From Nocardiopsis sp. CNR-923 (GTDB lineage: Bacteria > Actinomycetota > Actinomycetes > Streptosporangiales > Streptosporangiaceae): 51,487 nt of DNA. A program made the translations under genes and the position numbers. Below, piece after piece: positions 37,776 to 46,675 of this stretch (positions are counted from its first letter, which is position 1; the number at the start of each line of letters is the position of its first letter). Below the pieces are notes generated by a model that was not told where the DNA came from, did no database searches, and saw nothing but the letters and a program-made list of their open reading frames with translations. The DNA lies in contig NZ_MKKC01000083.1 of the NCBI RefSeq assembly GCF_001942255.1, forward strand, positions 1-51,487. The letters run 5' to 3'.

Positions 37776-39808
37776 CTACTCGTCGCCCTTCGCGACCAGC
37801 GTGAGAACGTCGTAGGTGGCGACCGGCTCGTCGCGTTCGTTCGTGACCAGCGCGTCCCAGCGGACCTCACCGTAGTCGGCGTTCGTGCGGGGCGTGATCT
37901 GCTTGGCGGTCAGTCGCACCCGGATGCTCTCGCCCTCCTTGACCGGGGTGAGGAACCGCAGGTTGTCCACACCGAAGTTGGCCAGCACCGGGCCCGGAGC
38001 CGGGTCGACGAACAGCCCCGCGGCGAGCGAGACCACCAGGTAGCCGTGGGCCACGATCCCGCCGAACAGCGGGTTGGCGGCGGCTGCCTCCTCATCGGTG
38101 TGGGCGTAGAACGTGTCACCGGTGAACTCGGCGAAGTGGTCGATGTCCTCGCGCGTGACCGTGCGCTCCGCGGAGGCGATCGTGTCGCCGATCCGCAGCT
38201 CGGCGAGGTTCTTGCGGAACGGGTGCACCTCGCCGACGTCGCGTCTGGAACCGGTGGTCCAGTGCCCCGTGATCGCGGTCGCATGTCCGGCGAGGCCTGG
38301 ATCGCCGTGCGCTGCATGTGGTGCTTGACGCCGCGCACGCCGCCCATCTCCTCACCGCCGCCCGCGCGGCCCGGTCCACCGTGCACCAGCATCGGCAGCG
38401 GCGAGCCGTGCCCGGTGGACTCCTTGGCGTCGTCGCGGTCGAGCACGAGGATCCGCCCGTGCCACGGGGCCAGGCCGAGGACGACCTCGCGGGCCACGTC
38501 CGGGTCGTGCGTGACGACCGACCCGACCAGGCTGCCCCTCCCCCGGGCGGCCAGCTCGACCGCCTGGGCCAGGTCCTCGTAGGCGATCACGGTGCTCACC
38601 GGGCCGAACGGCTCCACCTCGTGCGGCTCGGCGGCCTCGGGGCGGGCGCGGAGCAGGATCGGCGACATGAACGCGCCCGTCTCGGCGTCGGCGCCCACGA
38701 CCTCGACCCCGTCCAGGTCGCCGTGGACGAGGTCGGCGGAGGCGAGCAGCGCCCTGACCGCCTTGGTGACCTCCGCGCGCTGGTCGAGGGTGGCCAGGGG
38801 ACCCATCCGCACGCCGTCGTGATCGGCGGCGCCCACCACGACTGCGGACAGACGGGCGGAGACGGCCTCGGTGACGGCGTCGGCCATCGACTGGGGCACG
38901 ATCACGCGGCGGATGGCGGTGCACTTCTGCCCGGCCTTGACGGTCATCTCCGTGACCACCTGCTTGACGAAAAGGTCGAACTCAGGGTCCTCGACCCCGA
39001 CGTCCGGGCCGAGGATCGAGCAGTTCAGCGAGTCCGCCTCGACGTTGAGCTGGACTCCGCCGCGCACGACGTTCGGGTGCTCGCGCAGCAGGGCGCCGGT
39101 CGCGGCCGAGCCCGTGAAGCCCACGACGTCCTGCGGGCCGAGGTGGTCGAGCAGGCCGCGGTGGGTGCCCACGAGGAGCTGGAGCGAGCCTTCCGGCAGG
39201 AGACCGGATTCGACCATGCGCCGCACGACGGCCTCGGTCAGGTACGCGGTCTGGCTCGCGGGCTTGACGATGCTGGGCATTCCGGCGAGGAAGGCGGGCG
39301 CGAGCTTCTCCAGCATCCCCCATACGGGGAAGTTGAAGGCGTTGATCTGCACGGCCACCCCGGGTCGGGAGGTGTACACGTGCTGGCCGACGAAGGTGCC
39401 CTGGCGGCTGAGCGGCTCCACCGGACCGTCGAGGATGACCGTCGAGTTGGGCAGCTCGCGCCGCCCCTTGCTGGAGAAGCTGAAGAGCGTGCCGAAACCG
39501 CCGTCGACGTCGACCATCGTGTCGCGGCCGGTGGCGCCGGTCCGGTGGGACAGCGCGTAGAACTCGTCCTTGTGCTCGGTCAGGTACGCGGCCAGCTGCT
39601 TGAGGATGATCGCGCGCTGGTGGAAGGTGAGCGCGCGCAGCGCGGGGCCGCCCACGCTCCGCGCGTAGTCGATCATCCCGGCCACGTCGGGTCCGTTGGC
39701 CGAGATCCGGGCCACGGTCTCGCCGGTGTTGGCGTCGGCCAGCGGCGCGCCCTCGTCCTCGGGGGTGAACCACGCTCCGCGCGCGTAGCTCTCCAGTGTG
39801 TGGGACAC
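37776..39808 (-). CDS. paaZ: PaaZ: bifunctional aldehyde dehydrogenase / oxepin-CoA hydrolase (one frameshift)
   Basis: In phenylacetate degradation PaaZ opens oxepin-CoA (C-terminal MaoC hydratase) and oxidises the semialdehyde (N-terminal ALDH). The ALDH part (39808 to about 38284) has INAFNFPVWGMLEKLAPAFL, the VEADSLNCS motif and the catalytic Cys in VKAGQKCTAIRR. The MaoC part (HPFRKNLAELRIGD, FTGDTFYAHTDEEAA, GIVAHGYLVVSL) is in another frame; one missing base near 38281, after SPDM, separates them. Repaired length is about 677 residues, as in characterised PaaZ. No other paa genes are in the window, so the rest of the pathway must be elsewhere. Confidence 0.88.
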
Positions 39809-39851
39809 CTGACGGTCCTCTCCTCGGGCTGTGGGTCTGCTCGCACAGTAT

Positions 39852-39870
39852 TACAGACCGATCGTTCAGT
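39852..39870. promoter_or_regulatory. Candidate TetR/PaaR-type operator upstream of paaZ
   Basis: CAGACCGATCGTTCAGT contains GACCGATCGTTC, a near-perfect palindrome centred on CGATCG, 44-62 bases upstream of the paaZ start. PaaR-like TetR regulators bind related ACCGA/TCGGT palindromes. Confidence 0.45.
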
Positions 39871-39991
39871 AAATAGTCACTGGTGGGGAGCCGTGCCCTC
39901 TCACCACGGGCCCACCCGCGCGGCCGGGGTTCCGGACAGGCCGACCGTGTCGACGACCCGGGGAGAACGCGCCCAAACGATCTATCATTTT

Positions 39992-40005
39992 GTCGACATG
40001 TCGAC
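39992..40005. promoter_or_regulatory. Perfect 14-bp palindrome GTCGACATGTCGAC
   Basis: It lies in the paaZ-ADP-ribosylglycohydrolase gap behind an AT-rich TCTATCATTTT. Its internal ATG opens a plus-strand frame that has no recognisable product. It may be an operator left by a lost gene. Confidence 0.35.
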
Positions 40006-40051
40006 TCCCGCCGTCTCGCGGCACGGCCCCGAGCCCACCGCGGACTCCCGG

Positions 40052-41014
40052 TCAGGCGTGCCGACGGGCGACGGCCAGCGCCAGGTCCGCCAGTCCCCCG
40101 GCCCGGTACCCGGGCCACCCGTGCACGGCGGACACGTACTCCTCGGGGATCGCCCCGGCGCCCCAACGCGCGCCCAGCAGCGCACCGGCGATCGCCGCCA
40201 CGGTGTCCGTATCGTTCCCGGCGCGCACGGCGGACGCCAGCGCCGACGCGAACCCGCCCTCCCGTGAGACCGCGGACCACGCCGCCTGGAGCGCGCGGAC
40301 GACGAACCCGTTGTCGCCGAACGCGTGCGGAGGACGCGACTCGGCCTCGTCCAACCACCCCGACCACGCGTCGCGCCGGTCCGCCGGCAGCAGGTCGAGG
40401 CCCGCGCGCACGCCGCCGAGGTCGACGTGGACCACGGCGTGCCGCACACCCTCGCACCACAGCACGCAGGCCTCCCCCGCGAGCGGGTCGCCGTGCGTGA
40501 GGTCGCTGTACCGGCGCGCCGCCGCGGCCAGGCCCCGGGGATCGTCGAGGTAGGCCAGTGCGAGCGGCCCCGTGCGCATGAGGGACCCGTTCCCGGCGCT
40601 CGGGGCGCCCGACGCGTACAGCTTCGCCGCCCCCTCCGCCATGACCCGGGCGACCCCGTCGGTCCGCCAGGCGTGCTCGGCGTCGCCCAGGACCCGCGCT
40701 GTCTGGTTCCCGATGTCGGTGGCGCCCTCGTTCCGCCACCGCAGGAACGCCCGCGCCGTCGCGGCCAGCGCCTCGGGCGAGACCGGATCGTCGTGGTCGC
40801 GCAGGGTCTCGGCTATGCACACCGCCATCTGCGTGTCGTCGGAGTACTCTCCCGGGGCGTAGGGGCCGAGCCCGCCGCCCGCCATCTCCGGCGCCTCGTC
40901 CTCGCGCAGCGGCGGCCGGAACTCGTAGGGAACGCCCAGCGCGTCCCCGCAGGCGGCGCCCAACAGGACGCCCACGGCGCGGTCGTCAGCGGTTCCCGGA
41001 GGAGGAAGGGACAC
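40052..41014 (-). CDS. ADP-ribosylglycohydrolase-family protein
   Basis: The 320-residue DraG-like hydrolase removes ADP-ribose from proteins or small molecules. Metal-binding motifs are visible: GVLLGAACGDALGVPYEF at the start, the SDDTQM triad (S-D-D-T at about residues 58-61) and the C-terminal GNDTDTVAAIAGALLGARWG with the paired Asp. The NGSLMRTGPLAL motif is also present. It stands alone on the minus strand, with no ADP-ribosyltransferase nearby. A start at ATG 41014 fits the family N-terminus. Confidence 0.92.
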   Translation of the reverse strand: MSLPPPGTADDRAVGVLLGAACGDALGVPYEFRPPLREDEAPEMAGGGLGPYAPGEYSDDTQMAVCIAETLRDHDDPVSPEALAATARAFLRWRNEGATDIGNQTARVLGDAEHAWRTDGVARVMAEGAAKLYASGAPSAGNGSLMRTGPLALAYLDDPRGLAAAARRYSDLTHGDPLAGEACVLWCEGVRHAVVHVDLGGVRAGLDLLPADRRDAWSGWLDEAESRPPHAFGDNGFVVRALQAAWSAVSREGGFASALASAVRAGNDTDTVAAIAGALLGARWGAGAIPEEYVSAVHGWPGYRAGGLADLALAVARRHA

Positions 41015-41111
41015 GGTGGGCCTCGCGGTCGTCTCGGGGGTGGGGCCCTCCGAAGCCTACGCCTCCCGATCCGCCACGGTGGCGACGATCGGCTTTCTCG
41101 TACGCGCCCCC

Positions 41112-42030
41112 TCAACCGCCGCCCTGCTCGCCGAGGAGGTCCACGCCCTCGTCGAGCAGACCGTGCAAATGCAGGGCGAGGTGTAGCTCCAGGGCGCGGT
41201 CGGGGCGCTGCCAGTCCGCCCCGATCAGCTGACCGATCCGCTCCAGGCGCTGTGCCACCGTGTTCACGTGGATGTGCAGGTCGTCCTTGGCCCGGGACAG
41301 GTTGCCCCCGGCCGCGAAGTAGGCGCCCAGGGTCTGGACGAGCAGTGTGCCGCGCCGGGCGTCGTAGTCCAGCAGCGGGCCCAGGGCCGCCCTCACGAAC
41401 CCCGGCATGTCCCGGTCCTGGCTGAGCAGCAGACCAGAGAAGCCCAGGTCGTCCGCGGTGGCCACGGCGCCCTCCAGGGCCACCACCTTCGAGAACCCCT
41501 CCAACCCGTGCTTGGCGGTCACGTAGGCCGACTTGTAGGGCGAGGCGCGCAGCCCGTGCACCGAGGAGATGTTCACGACCCGGCCCCACCCCCGCTCGTA
41601 CATGTGGGGGAGGGCGCCGCGCACGACGCGGAACGGCGACTCGACCATGAGTCGAAGGATGAACGAGAAGCGCTGCGGAGGGAAGTCCTGGACGGGGGCG
41701 ACCGTCTGTACGCCCGCGTTGTTCACGACGATGTCCGCGCCGCGCCCGGCCTCCTCGGCGGCGTCCAGGTCGGTGAGGTCGATCTCGACGGCCTCGCCCA
41801 CCCCCCGTTCGGCCAGCTCCGTCAGAGCCCCGCCGTCGAGGTCCGCCATGCGCACGGTCGCGCCGGCGGCGCGGAGCCGCAGCGCGCAGGCCCGACCGAT
41901 GCCGCTGGCCGCACCGGTGACCAGCGCCGTCCTGCCGGTCAGGTCGACGCGGACGCGTGGGCGGCGCGGGGCGCGTCGGGGGTGTGGGGGCCCGCCGTGT
42001 CGTGTGCGACGGGTACTCGTGCGTCGTCAT
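41112..42030 (-). pseudogene. Fusion remnant: 3-hydroxybutyrate dehydrogenase-like SDR joined to a PucR/CdaR HTH
   Basis: The 5' part is a short-chain dehydrogenase: LTGRTALVTGAASGIGRACA (NAD site), DIVVNNAGVQ, and the active-site VHGLRASPYKSAYVTAKHGL (YxxxK), up to VVALEG near 41470. There it continues in frame as DLGFSGLLLSQDRDMPGFVR and then NLSRAKDDLHIHVNTVAQRL, the C-terminal domain of a PucR-type regulator. Both parents are truncated. At the N-terminus the natural ATG 42030 (MTTHEYPSHTTRR) is in another frame from the NAD motif, implying one lost base between about 41950 and 42030. It is probably a deletion scar between neighbouring bdh and pucR genes. Confidence 0.75.
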
Positions 42031-42330
42031 GTCCAGCAACGTAGGTCGGGCGTGTCGCTCAGGGGATGGGCCGCCCGGACACACACTCGGGCGAAGGTGT
42101 GTGCGGACCGGACATGTGCGGGATGACCGCGGTGGGCGCGCGGACGTGTCGCCGGTGTCAGGGCCGGGGTCGGGCTGCGGGCGAGGTCCGGCCGAATCCT
42201 CCCCCACCGTCGCGCCCGGAGGCTCCCGTGCACCCCACCGACGTCGCGGGCGTGGCCGCCGAACCCGACTCCACCGGACGCACCGCCGCCCCCTGGGGCA
42301 TCGGCGCCCCGGTGGAGTGCCGGAGAGGCT
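42031..42330. other. Gap between the fusion remnant and the small gene at 42331
   Basis: These 300 bases hold no credible gene on either strand. The region probably carries the former promoter of the dehydrogenase; no motif was recognised. Confidence 0.4.
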
Positions 42331-42564
42331 TCACAGGGTGCTCTCTCCCCGTGCCAGGCGCCCGAAGTGGGCGACCGTGGCGCCCAGCACGAAGTGCGCG
42401 GCCTGGTGTTCGGTCATCGGGACCACCCCGGCGGCGATCTGCACCCGGAAGGGGAACTCGTCCTCGGGGCGGATGCGGAAGTCGTCGATCACCCCCTGGG
42501 ACAGGAGCATGGTCAGGGCCTCGCGCACCTGCCCGCTGCGGTTGTCGGACGCCCAGATCGACAT
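42331..42564 (-). CDS. Small hypothetical protein, 77 residues
   Basis: The product MSIWASDNRSGQVREALTML continues with LSQGVIDDFRIRPEDEFPFR and ends HFGRLARGESTL. It looks like a compact alpha/beta fold without membrane segment. ATG 42564 follows GGGGAC. No family is recognised. The next gene on the same strand (OhrR-like) ends 182 bases upstream, so it may have its own promoter. Confidence 0.6.
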   Translation of the reverse strand: MSIWASDNRSGQVREALTMLLSQGVIDDFRIRPEDEFPFRVQIAAGVVPMTEHQAAHFVLGATVAHFGRLARGESTL

Positions 42565-42745
42565 GTCCCCACGGTAACGCAGAGACTGCGCCGCGTACGG
42601 GGTTCGCGCCGATCCGGAGATCGCGCGTGGGCGGGCACGCGGGCCCGCCCACACGTGAGGGACGGGCACGACCCCCGTGGTGCCCGTCACCGCCGCCGCG
42701 CACGTCCGCCGCCATCCCCCGGCGGCGGACGTGCGCGACGGAGAC

Positions 42746-43246
42746 TCAGGTACGCCGCCGCCGTGCGACGTCCGCCCCGTGCCCGAGCACGTTCGCCCGC
42801 AGGCGTCCCAGGGACCGCCGCGTGGCCTCGAACTCGTCCCCGGGGAGGTCGATCGCGCGACCGATCGCGTCAGGGATGCCCTCGGCGCGGGCACGCAGCC
42901 GCCTGCCCTCGTCGGTGGCGGTGACCCGGACGGTTCGCTCGTCCTCCGGGTCACGGTCGCGGCGGAGGAGTCCCTGGGTCTCCAGGCGCTTCAGCATCGG
43001 GGTGAGTGTGCCGTAGTCGAGTTGCAGGACCGCGCCGATCTCCTTGACCGAGCACTCCTCCCGCTCCCACAACAGCATCATCACCAGGTACTGGGGATAG
43101 GTCAGGCCCAACGGGTCCAGGTGGGGCCGATAGACGTTGGTGACGGCCCGCGCTGCGGTGTACAGCGCGAAGCACATTTGCTCGTCGACGGGTGGCAGGG
43201 GGCAACCGCCCTCGGGATCAGGGGTTCGATCCGACACCGTACCCAT
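42746..43246 (-). CDS. OhrR-like MarR-family peroxide/thiol-sensing regulator
   Basis: The 166-residue winged-helix regulator has the OhrR-type N-terminal helix MCFALYTAARAVTNVYRPHL, whose Cys is the peroxidatic sensor in OhrR. The HTH core is LGLTYPQYLVMMLLWERE and SVKEIGAVLQLDYGTLTPML, with wing RRDRDPEDERTVRVTAT. No ohr peroxidase gene is adjacent, so its target is elsewhere or is the acyl-CoA ligase upstream. The start is uncertain: the frame is open to 43294, and I prefer ATG 43246. A TGGTA-GT-TACCA palindrome (43246-43257) overlaps that ATG, suggesting a leaderless, autoregulated transcript. Confidence 0.85.
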   Translation of the reverse strand: MGTVSDRTPDPEGGCPLPPVDEQMCFALYTAARAVTNVYRPHLDPLGLTYPQYLVMMLLWEREECSVKEIGAVLQLDYGTLTPMLKRLETQGLLRRDRDPEDERTVRVTATDEGRRLRARAEGIPDAIGRAIDLPGDEFEATRRSLGRLRANVLGHGADVARRRRT

Positions 43247-43257
43247 GGTAGTTACCA
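43246..43257. promoter_or_regulatory. Candidate autoregulatory palindrome of the OhrR-like gene
   Basis: TGGTA-GT-TACCA is a perfect inverted repeat at the regulator's start codon. Confidence 0.35.
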
Positions 43258-43313
43258 CGCGTGCGATGTCAAAGCCCTCGATGTCCTCGTGCACGAGGTG
43301 TCCGAGTCGGCCG

Positions 43314-44948
43314 TCACCGCGGGGGAAGGTCCGTCGGCAGGTGCCGCTTCATCACCTTGCCCGCGGGGTTGCGCGGCAACTCCTCCAGCGGCACCACGTC
43401 GCGTGGCACGGCGAACCGGCCGACCTCGGCACGGACGACCGCGCGGACCTGGTCCGGGTCCACCTCCGCGCCCTCCTGGGGCACGACGAACGCCGCGAAC
43501 CGCTGCCCGAACTCCTCGTCCGGCACACCCGTCACCGCGACCTCGCTCACCGAGGTCAGCGTCAGGATCGCCTCCTCCACGGGGCGGGGGAACACGTTCT
43601 CCCCGCCCGAGACGATCATGTCGTCGTCGCGCCCGGACACGTGCAGCAGCCCGTCGGCGTCCAGGCGCCCGCGGTCACCCGTCTCCATGAGCCCGTGCGC
43701 GCGGTTCTTGCTCGCGCCGTTCGTGTAGCCGTCGAAGAGCATGTCGTTGCCGACGAAGATCGAACCCTCCGTCCCCGTCGGAGCCTGCGCGCCGTCCGCG
43801 TCGAGGATCTGCACCCGCGTCCCCAACGGGGGGCGTCCCGCCGTCGTCGGCACGGCCCGCAGGTCCTCGGGGGTCGCGATGGTCGCCCACGACACCTCGG
43901 TCGAGCCGTACAGGTTGTAGAGCACGTCCCCGAACTCGTCCATGAACTCCGTGATCAGCCGGGGGCTCATCGCCGAGCCGCTGCACGCCACCACCCGCAG
44001 CGAGGAGGTGTCGTATTGCGCCCGCGTCCGCGCGGGCAGGTCCATGATCCGCCGCAACATCACCGGGGCCGCGAACAGCGCCGTGCACCGCTGATCCTCC
44101 ACCGTGCGCAGCACGTCCTCGGGATCGAAACGACGGCGCATGACCAACGTCGCCCGCATGGTCATGCCCAGCTGGACGCCCGCCAGCCCCCACGTGTGGA
44201 AGATCGGGGCCGAGACGAGGATCCGGTCCCCGGAGTTCAGCGGGATCCTGGAGAGGATCGCCGCCGCGTCCCGCGGCCCCCTGGGCGTCGGCCGTCGCGC
44301 CCCCTTCGGAGTGCCCGTGGTCCCCGAGGTGAGGACGATCAGCCGTCCCGGACGCGCGGGCGGAGCCGGTTCGCCCTCCGTACTCTCCCGCGCGTCCCAC
44401 GGCACCTGGAGGCCCCCGTCCGGGGCGTCCCCCCACGCGCGGACCCGGGTGACGTCGGCCGGCACCTCCGCGCACTGCGCGTCGAACTCCTCGTCCAGGA
44501 CCAGGACCGCCACCTGGTTCGCCGTCGCGGCCGCGGCCAGCTGCCCCGGGGCGAGCCCGGTGTTGAGCAGGACGGCGTCGGCCCCCAACCGGCCGCAGGC
44601 GATGACGGTCTGCACGAAGGCACTGTGGTTGCGGCACAGCACGCCCACGCGCGACCCCGTGCCCACGCCCGCGTGGTGCAGAGTCCTGGCGAGGGAGCGC
44701 CCGCGCAGGATCATCTCGTGGAAGGTGAACGTCCCCCGCTCGTCGACGATCGCCACGGAGTCGGGGACGCGCTCGTTCGCGGCGGCGTAGGCGCCGGCCA
44801 TGGTCGCGCCCCAGACGCGCAGCGCGCGCAGTTGGCGGACGATCCGGTCGGGGCGTCCGGGGCTGATCACCCCGGATCGGACGAGCACCCGCACCGTCCT
44901 CAGGGTGCGGGTCAGGCGGGAGGTGTCGGACGGACTTGCGGCTGCCAT
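43314..44948 (-). CDS. Acyl-CoA synthetase / AMP-dependent ligase
   Basis: The ANL-superfamily enzyme activates a carboxylic acid to acyl-AMP and then acyl-CoA. The 544-residue protein has the P-loop-like A3 motif LIVLTSGTTGTPKGARRPTP, A4/A5 region NLYGSTEVSWATIATPEDL, A7 motif METGDRGRLDADGLLHVSGR, A8 hinge VSGGENVFPRPVEEAILTL and the catalytic Lys in LPRNPAGKVMKRHLP. ATG 44948 has GGAG eight bases upstream; an earlier start at 45101 is possible but lacks a site. Sequence style is long- or medium-chain fatty-acid ligase (FadD-like); the substrate is not readable. Confidence 0.9.
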   Translation of the reverse strand: MAAASPSDTSRLTRTLRTVRVLVRSGVISPGRPDRIVRQLRALRVWGATMAGAYAAANERVPDSVAIVDERGTFTFHEMILRGRSLARTLHHAGVGTGSRVGVLCRNHSAFVQTVIACGRLGADAVLLNTGLAPGQLAAAATANQVAVLVLDEEFDAQCAEVPADVTRVRAWGDAPDGGLQVPWDARESTEGEPAPPARPGRLIVLTSGTTGTPKGARRPTPRGPRDAAAILSRIPLNSGDRILVSAPIFHTWGLAGVQLGMTMRATLVMRRRFDPEDVLRTVEDQRCTALFAAPVMLRRIMDLPARTRAQYDTSSLRVVACSGSAMSPRLITEFMDEFGDVLYNLYGSTEVSWATIATPEDLRAVPTTAGRPPLGTRVQILDADGAQAPTGTEGSIFVGNDMLFDGYTNGASKNRAHGLMETGDRGRLDADGLLHVSGRDDDMIVSGGENVFPRPVEEAILTLTSVSEVAVTGVPDEEFGQRFAAFVVPQEGAEVDPDQVRAVVRAEVGRFAVPRDVVPLEELPRNPAGKVMKRHLPTDLPPR

Positions 44949-45126
44949 GGTGTCTCCGCAGGGATCGGGGACGGGCGAAGCGGTCCGCGCCGCACCGGTG
45001 AGCCTTCGCCACTCCACTCCCCGGAGTACTGCGACCGTAGGTGACATGGTGGCATGGTTTCTCCGTCCTGGAGTGAGCGTCGGACCGAGCACGCTTGTCA
45101 CCTCCCGACAATCCGTCGCGAAGCGG

Positions 45127-45924
45127 TCAGAGATCGAGCTTCATCGGCCGCTCGCTCGGCTCGGGCATGCCGCCCTCCGGCTCCAGGGAGACCCCCACCT
45201 GGATCGGCGTCCCCATGTCGTGCGCCATGCCCGAGTACCGCCCGTCGTCCGACAGCGTGAGCATCCCGGCCGAACGCATGCCGTCCTCGTCGACGTACCA
45301 CATCTGGTACTGCATTCCGCGCGGAGTGTCCGGCAGTCCGTCGACGACCAGCATGAGCGCGTCCATCTGGTAGGACGTGAAGGCCGTCGCCCTGGCGCCC
45401 TCGCCCAGCGGACCCTCGTGCATGTGCGTGTCCGGAGCCGCCAGCAGCGCCTCGACCTCGGCCTGGTGCCGCCTCGACTCGTCCATGCTGCGGTCCACCG
45501 ACAGCAGCGAGGCCCCGAGCATGACCGCGACCAACGCGCACGCCGCCGCGACGAGCCACGGCAGCCGGCCGCGCCACCAGCGTGCGGGGCCCCGCACGAC
45601 CTCGGCGGGGCTCCCGTCCCCGCCGTGGTCCCCGGTCACGCTCCCGTCCCCGCGGCCGTTCTCCGCCGCCGTCCCGTCCGCCTTCGGCGGGAGCGGCGCC
45701 TGTCTCGTGCGGCGCGCGAGGGCGCTGACCCGCGTCCACAGCTCCTCCGACGGCTGGGTGGATTCCGCGTACGCCAGCCTGACCAGCGTCTCCCGGAACT
45801 CCGCCAGGTCCCGGCGGCAGTCCTCGCACTCCGGAAGGTGACGCTCCACGGCGGTCCGTTCCTCCGCCTCCAGCGCGTCCACCGCGTATCCGGCGATCAG
45901 CCCGTGGATGTCCACGTCGCTCAT
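45127..45924 (-). CDS. rskA: RskA-type anti-sigma-K factor
   Basis: This is a membrane-spanning inhibitor of SigK. The 265-residue protein has an N-terminal zinc-associated anti-sigma domain (IAGYAVDALEAEERTAVERH then LPECEDCRRDL, the H-x3-C-x2-C motif). A Gly/Asp-rich linker and one membrane helix follow (about residues 124-146, LPWLVAAACALVAVMLGAS). The extracytoplasmic RskA domain (AFTSYQMDALMLVVDGLPDT, GMQYQMWYVDEDGMRSAGML, ending PEPSERPMKLDL) completes it. ATG 45924 overlaps the sigK stop, so the two are co-translated. In mycobacteria proteolysis or redox release of RskA frees SigK. Confidence 0.92.
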   Translation of the reverse strand: MSDVDIHGLIAGYAVDALEAEERTAVERHLPECEDCRRDLAEFRETLVRLAYAESTQPSEELWTRVSALARRTRQAPLPPKADGTAAENGRGDGSVTGDHGGDGSPAEVVRGPARWWRGRLPWLVAAACALVAVMLGASLLSVDRSMDESRRHQAEVEALLAAPDTHMHEGPLGEGARATAFTSYQMDALMLVVDGLPDTPRGMQYQMWYVDEDGMRSAGMLTLSDDGRYSGMAHDMGTPIQVGVSLEPEGGMPEPSERPMKLDL

Positions 45925-46541
45925 GCGGCCACCCCCAGGCAGTCACGGAGCCGGATCAGGCCGTCCCGCAGACGCCCCTTCAGCGTGGTCAGCGGGACGG
46001 CCAACAGCGTGGCCGCCTCCCGCTGCGTGTACCCCGTGTAGTACGTGAGCCGAACGGCGTCGTGCTGGAGCGCGGTGAGGCGGCGCAGACAACGCCGCAC
46101 CTTCTCGCGTTCCAGACTGGTCTCGACATGCTGCTCCACGCCGTCGGCCGGGGTCGCCCCCGGCTCCAACCGTCCCGCCGCGGTCGCGCGCTCCGTCGCG
46201 GCCTGCTCCGACCGCACGCGGTCGACGGCCCGCCGGTGCGCGACCGTCAACACCCAGGAGCGGGCGCTGCCGCGAGCGGGGTCGAATCGGGCGCAGTGGC
46301 GCCACACCTCCAGGAACACCTCCTGGGCCACCTCCTCGGACTGGGCCTCGTCCAGGAGGACCCTGCGCACCACCCCGAAGACGGGTCCGCTCAGCTCCCG
46401 GTAGACGCGTTCGAACGCCGCCAGGTCACCCACCGCCGCCTGGCGGAGCAGCCCGGCCAACTCGTCGTTCGACGGCACGGATCCACCGCCGGGCCTCCCG
46501 GCGCCTTCCAACCTGATGCCTCTCACCCGATCCACGGTCAC
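45921..46541 (-). CDS. sigK: ECF sigma factor SigK
   Basis: The 206-residue group-4 sigma factor has sigma2 (LAAFERVYRELSGPVFGVVR, AQSEEVAQEVFLEVWRHCAR, ARSWVLTVAHRRAVDRVRS) and sigma4 (LTALQHDAVRLTYYTGYTQR then LLAVPLTTLKGRLRDGLIRL). It is followed by rskA with a 4-nt overlap, which supports SigK identity. GTG 46541 is used here; GTG 46535 or 46478 are alternatives. The divergent molybdoenzyme starts 134 bases away and probably shares control, as targets lie next to sigK in many actinobacteria. ATTCGG at 46572-46577 (CCGAAT on the minus strand) resembles the mycobacterial SigK -10, but no convincing -35 accompanies it. Confidence 0.9.
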   Translation of the reverse strand: MTVDRVRGIRLEGAGRPGGGSVPSNDELAGLLRQAAVGDLAAFERVYRELSGPVFGVVRRVLLDEAQSEEVAQEVFLEVWRHCARFDPARGSARSWVLTVAHRRAVDRVRSEQAATERATAAGRLEPGATPADGVEQHVETSLEREKVRRCLRRLTALQHDAVRLTYYTGYTQREAATLLAVPLTTLKGRLRDGLIRLRDCLGVAA

Positions 46542-46675
46542 CCTCTCTCCGCCCGCCGCCGTCGCCTCCGTATTCGGCGCGGTGGGCCGTGAGGTGACGT
46601 CTCGGCCGGAACATGTTTATCAGTTCGTGACCGCAGCCCACGTCTCTCCGGCGCGGGCGGTTCCGAACCCAGGGC

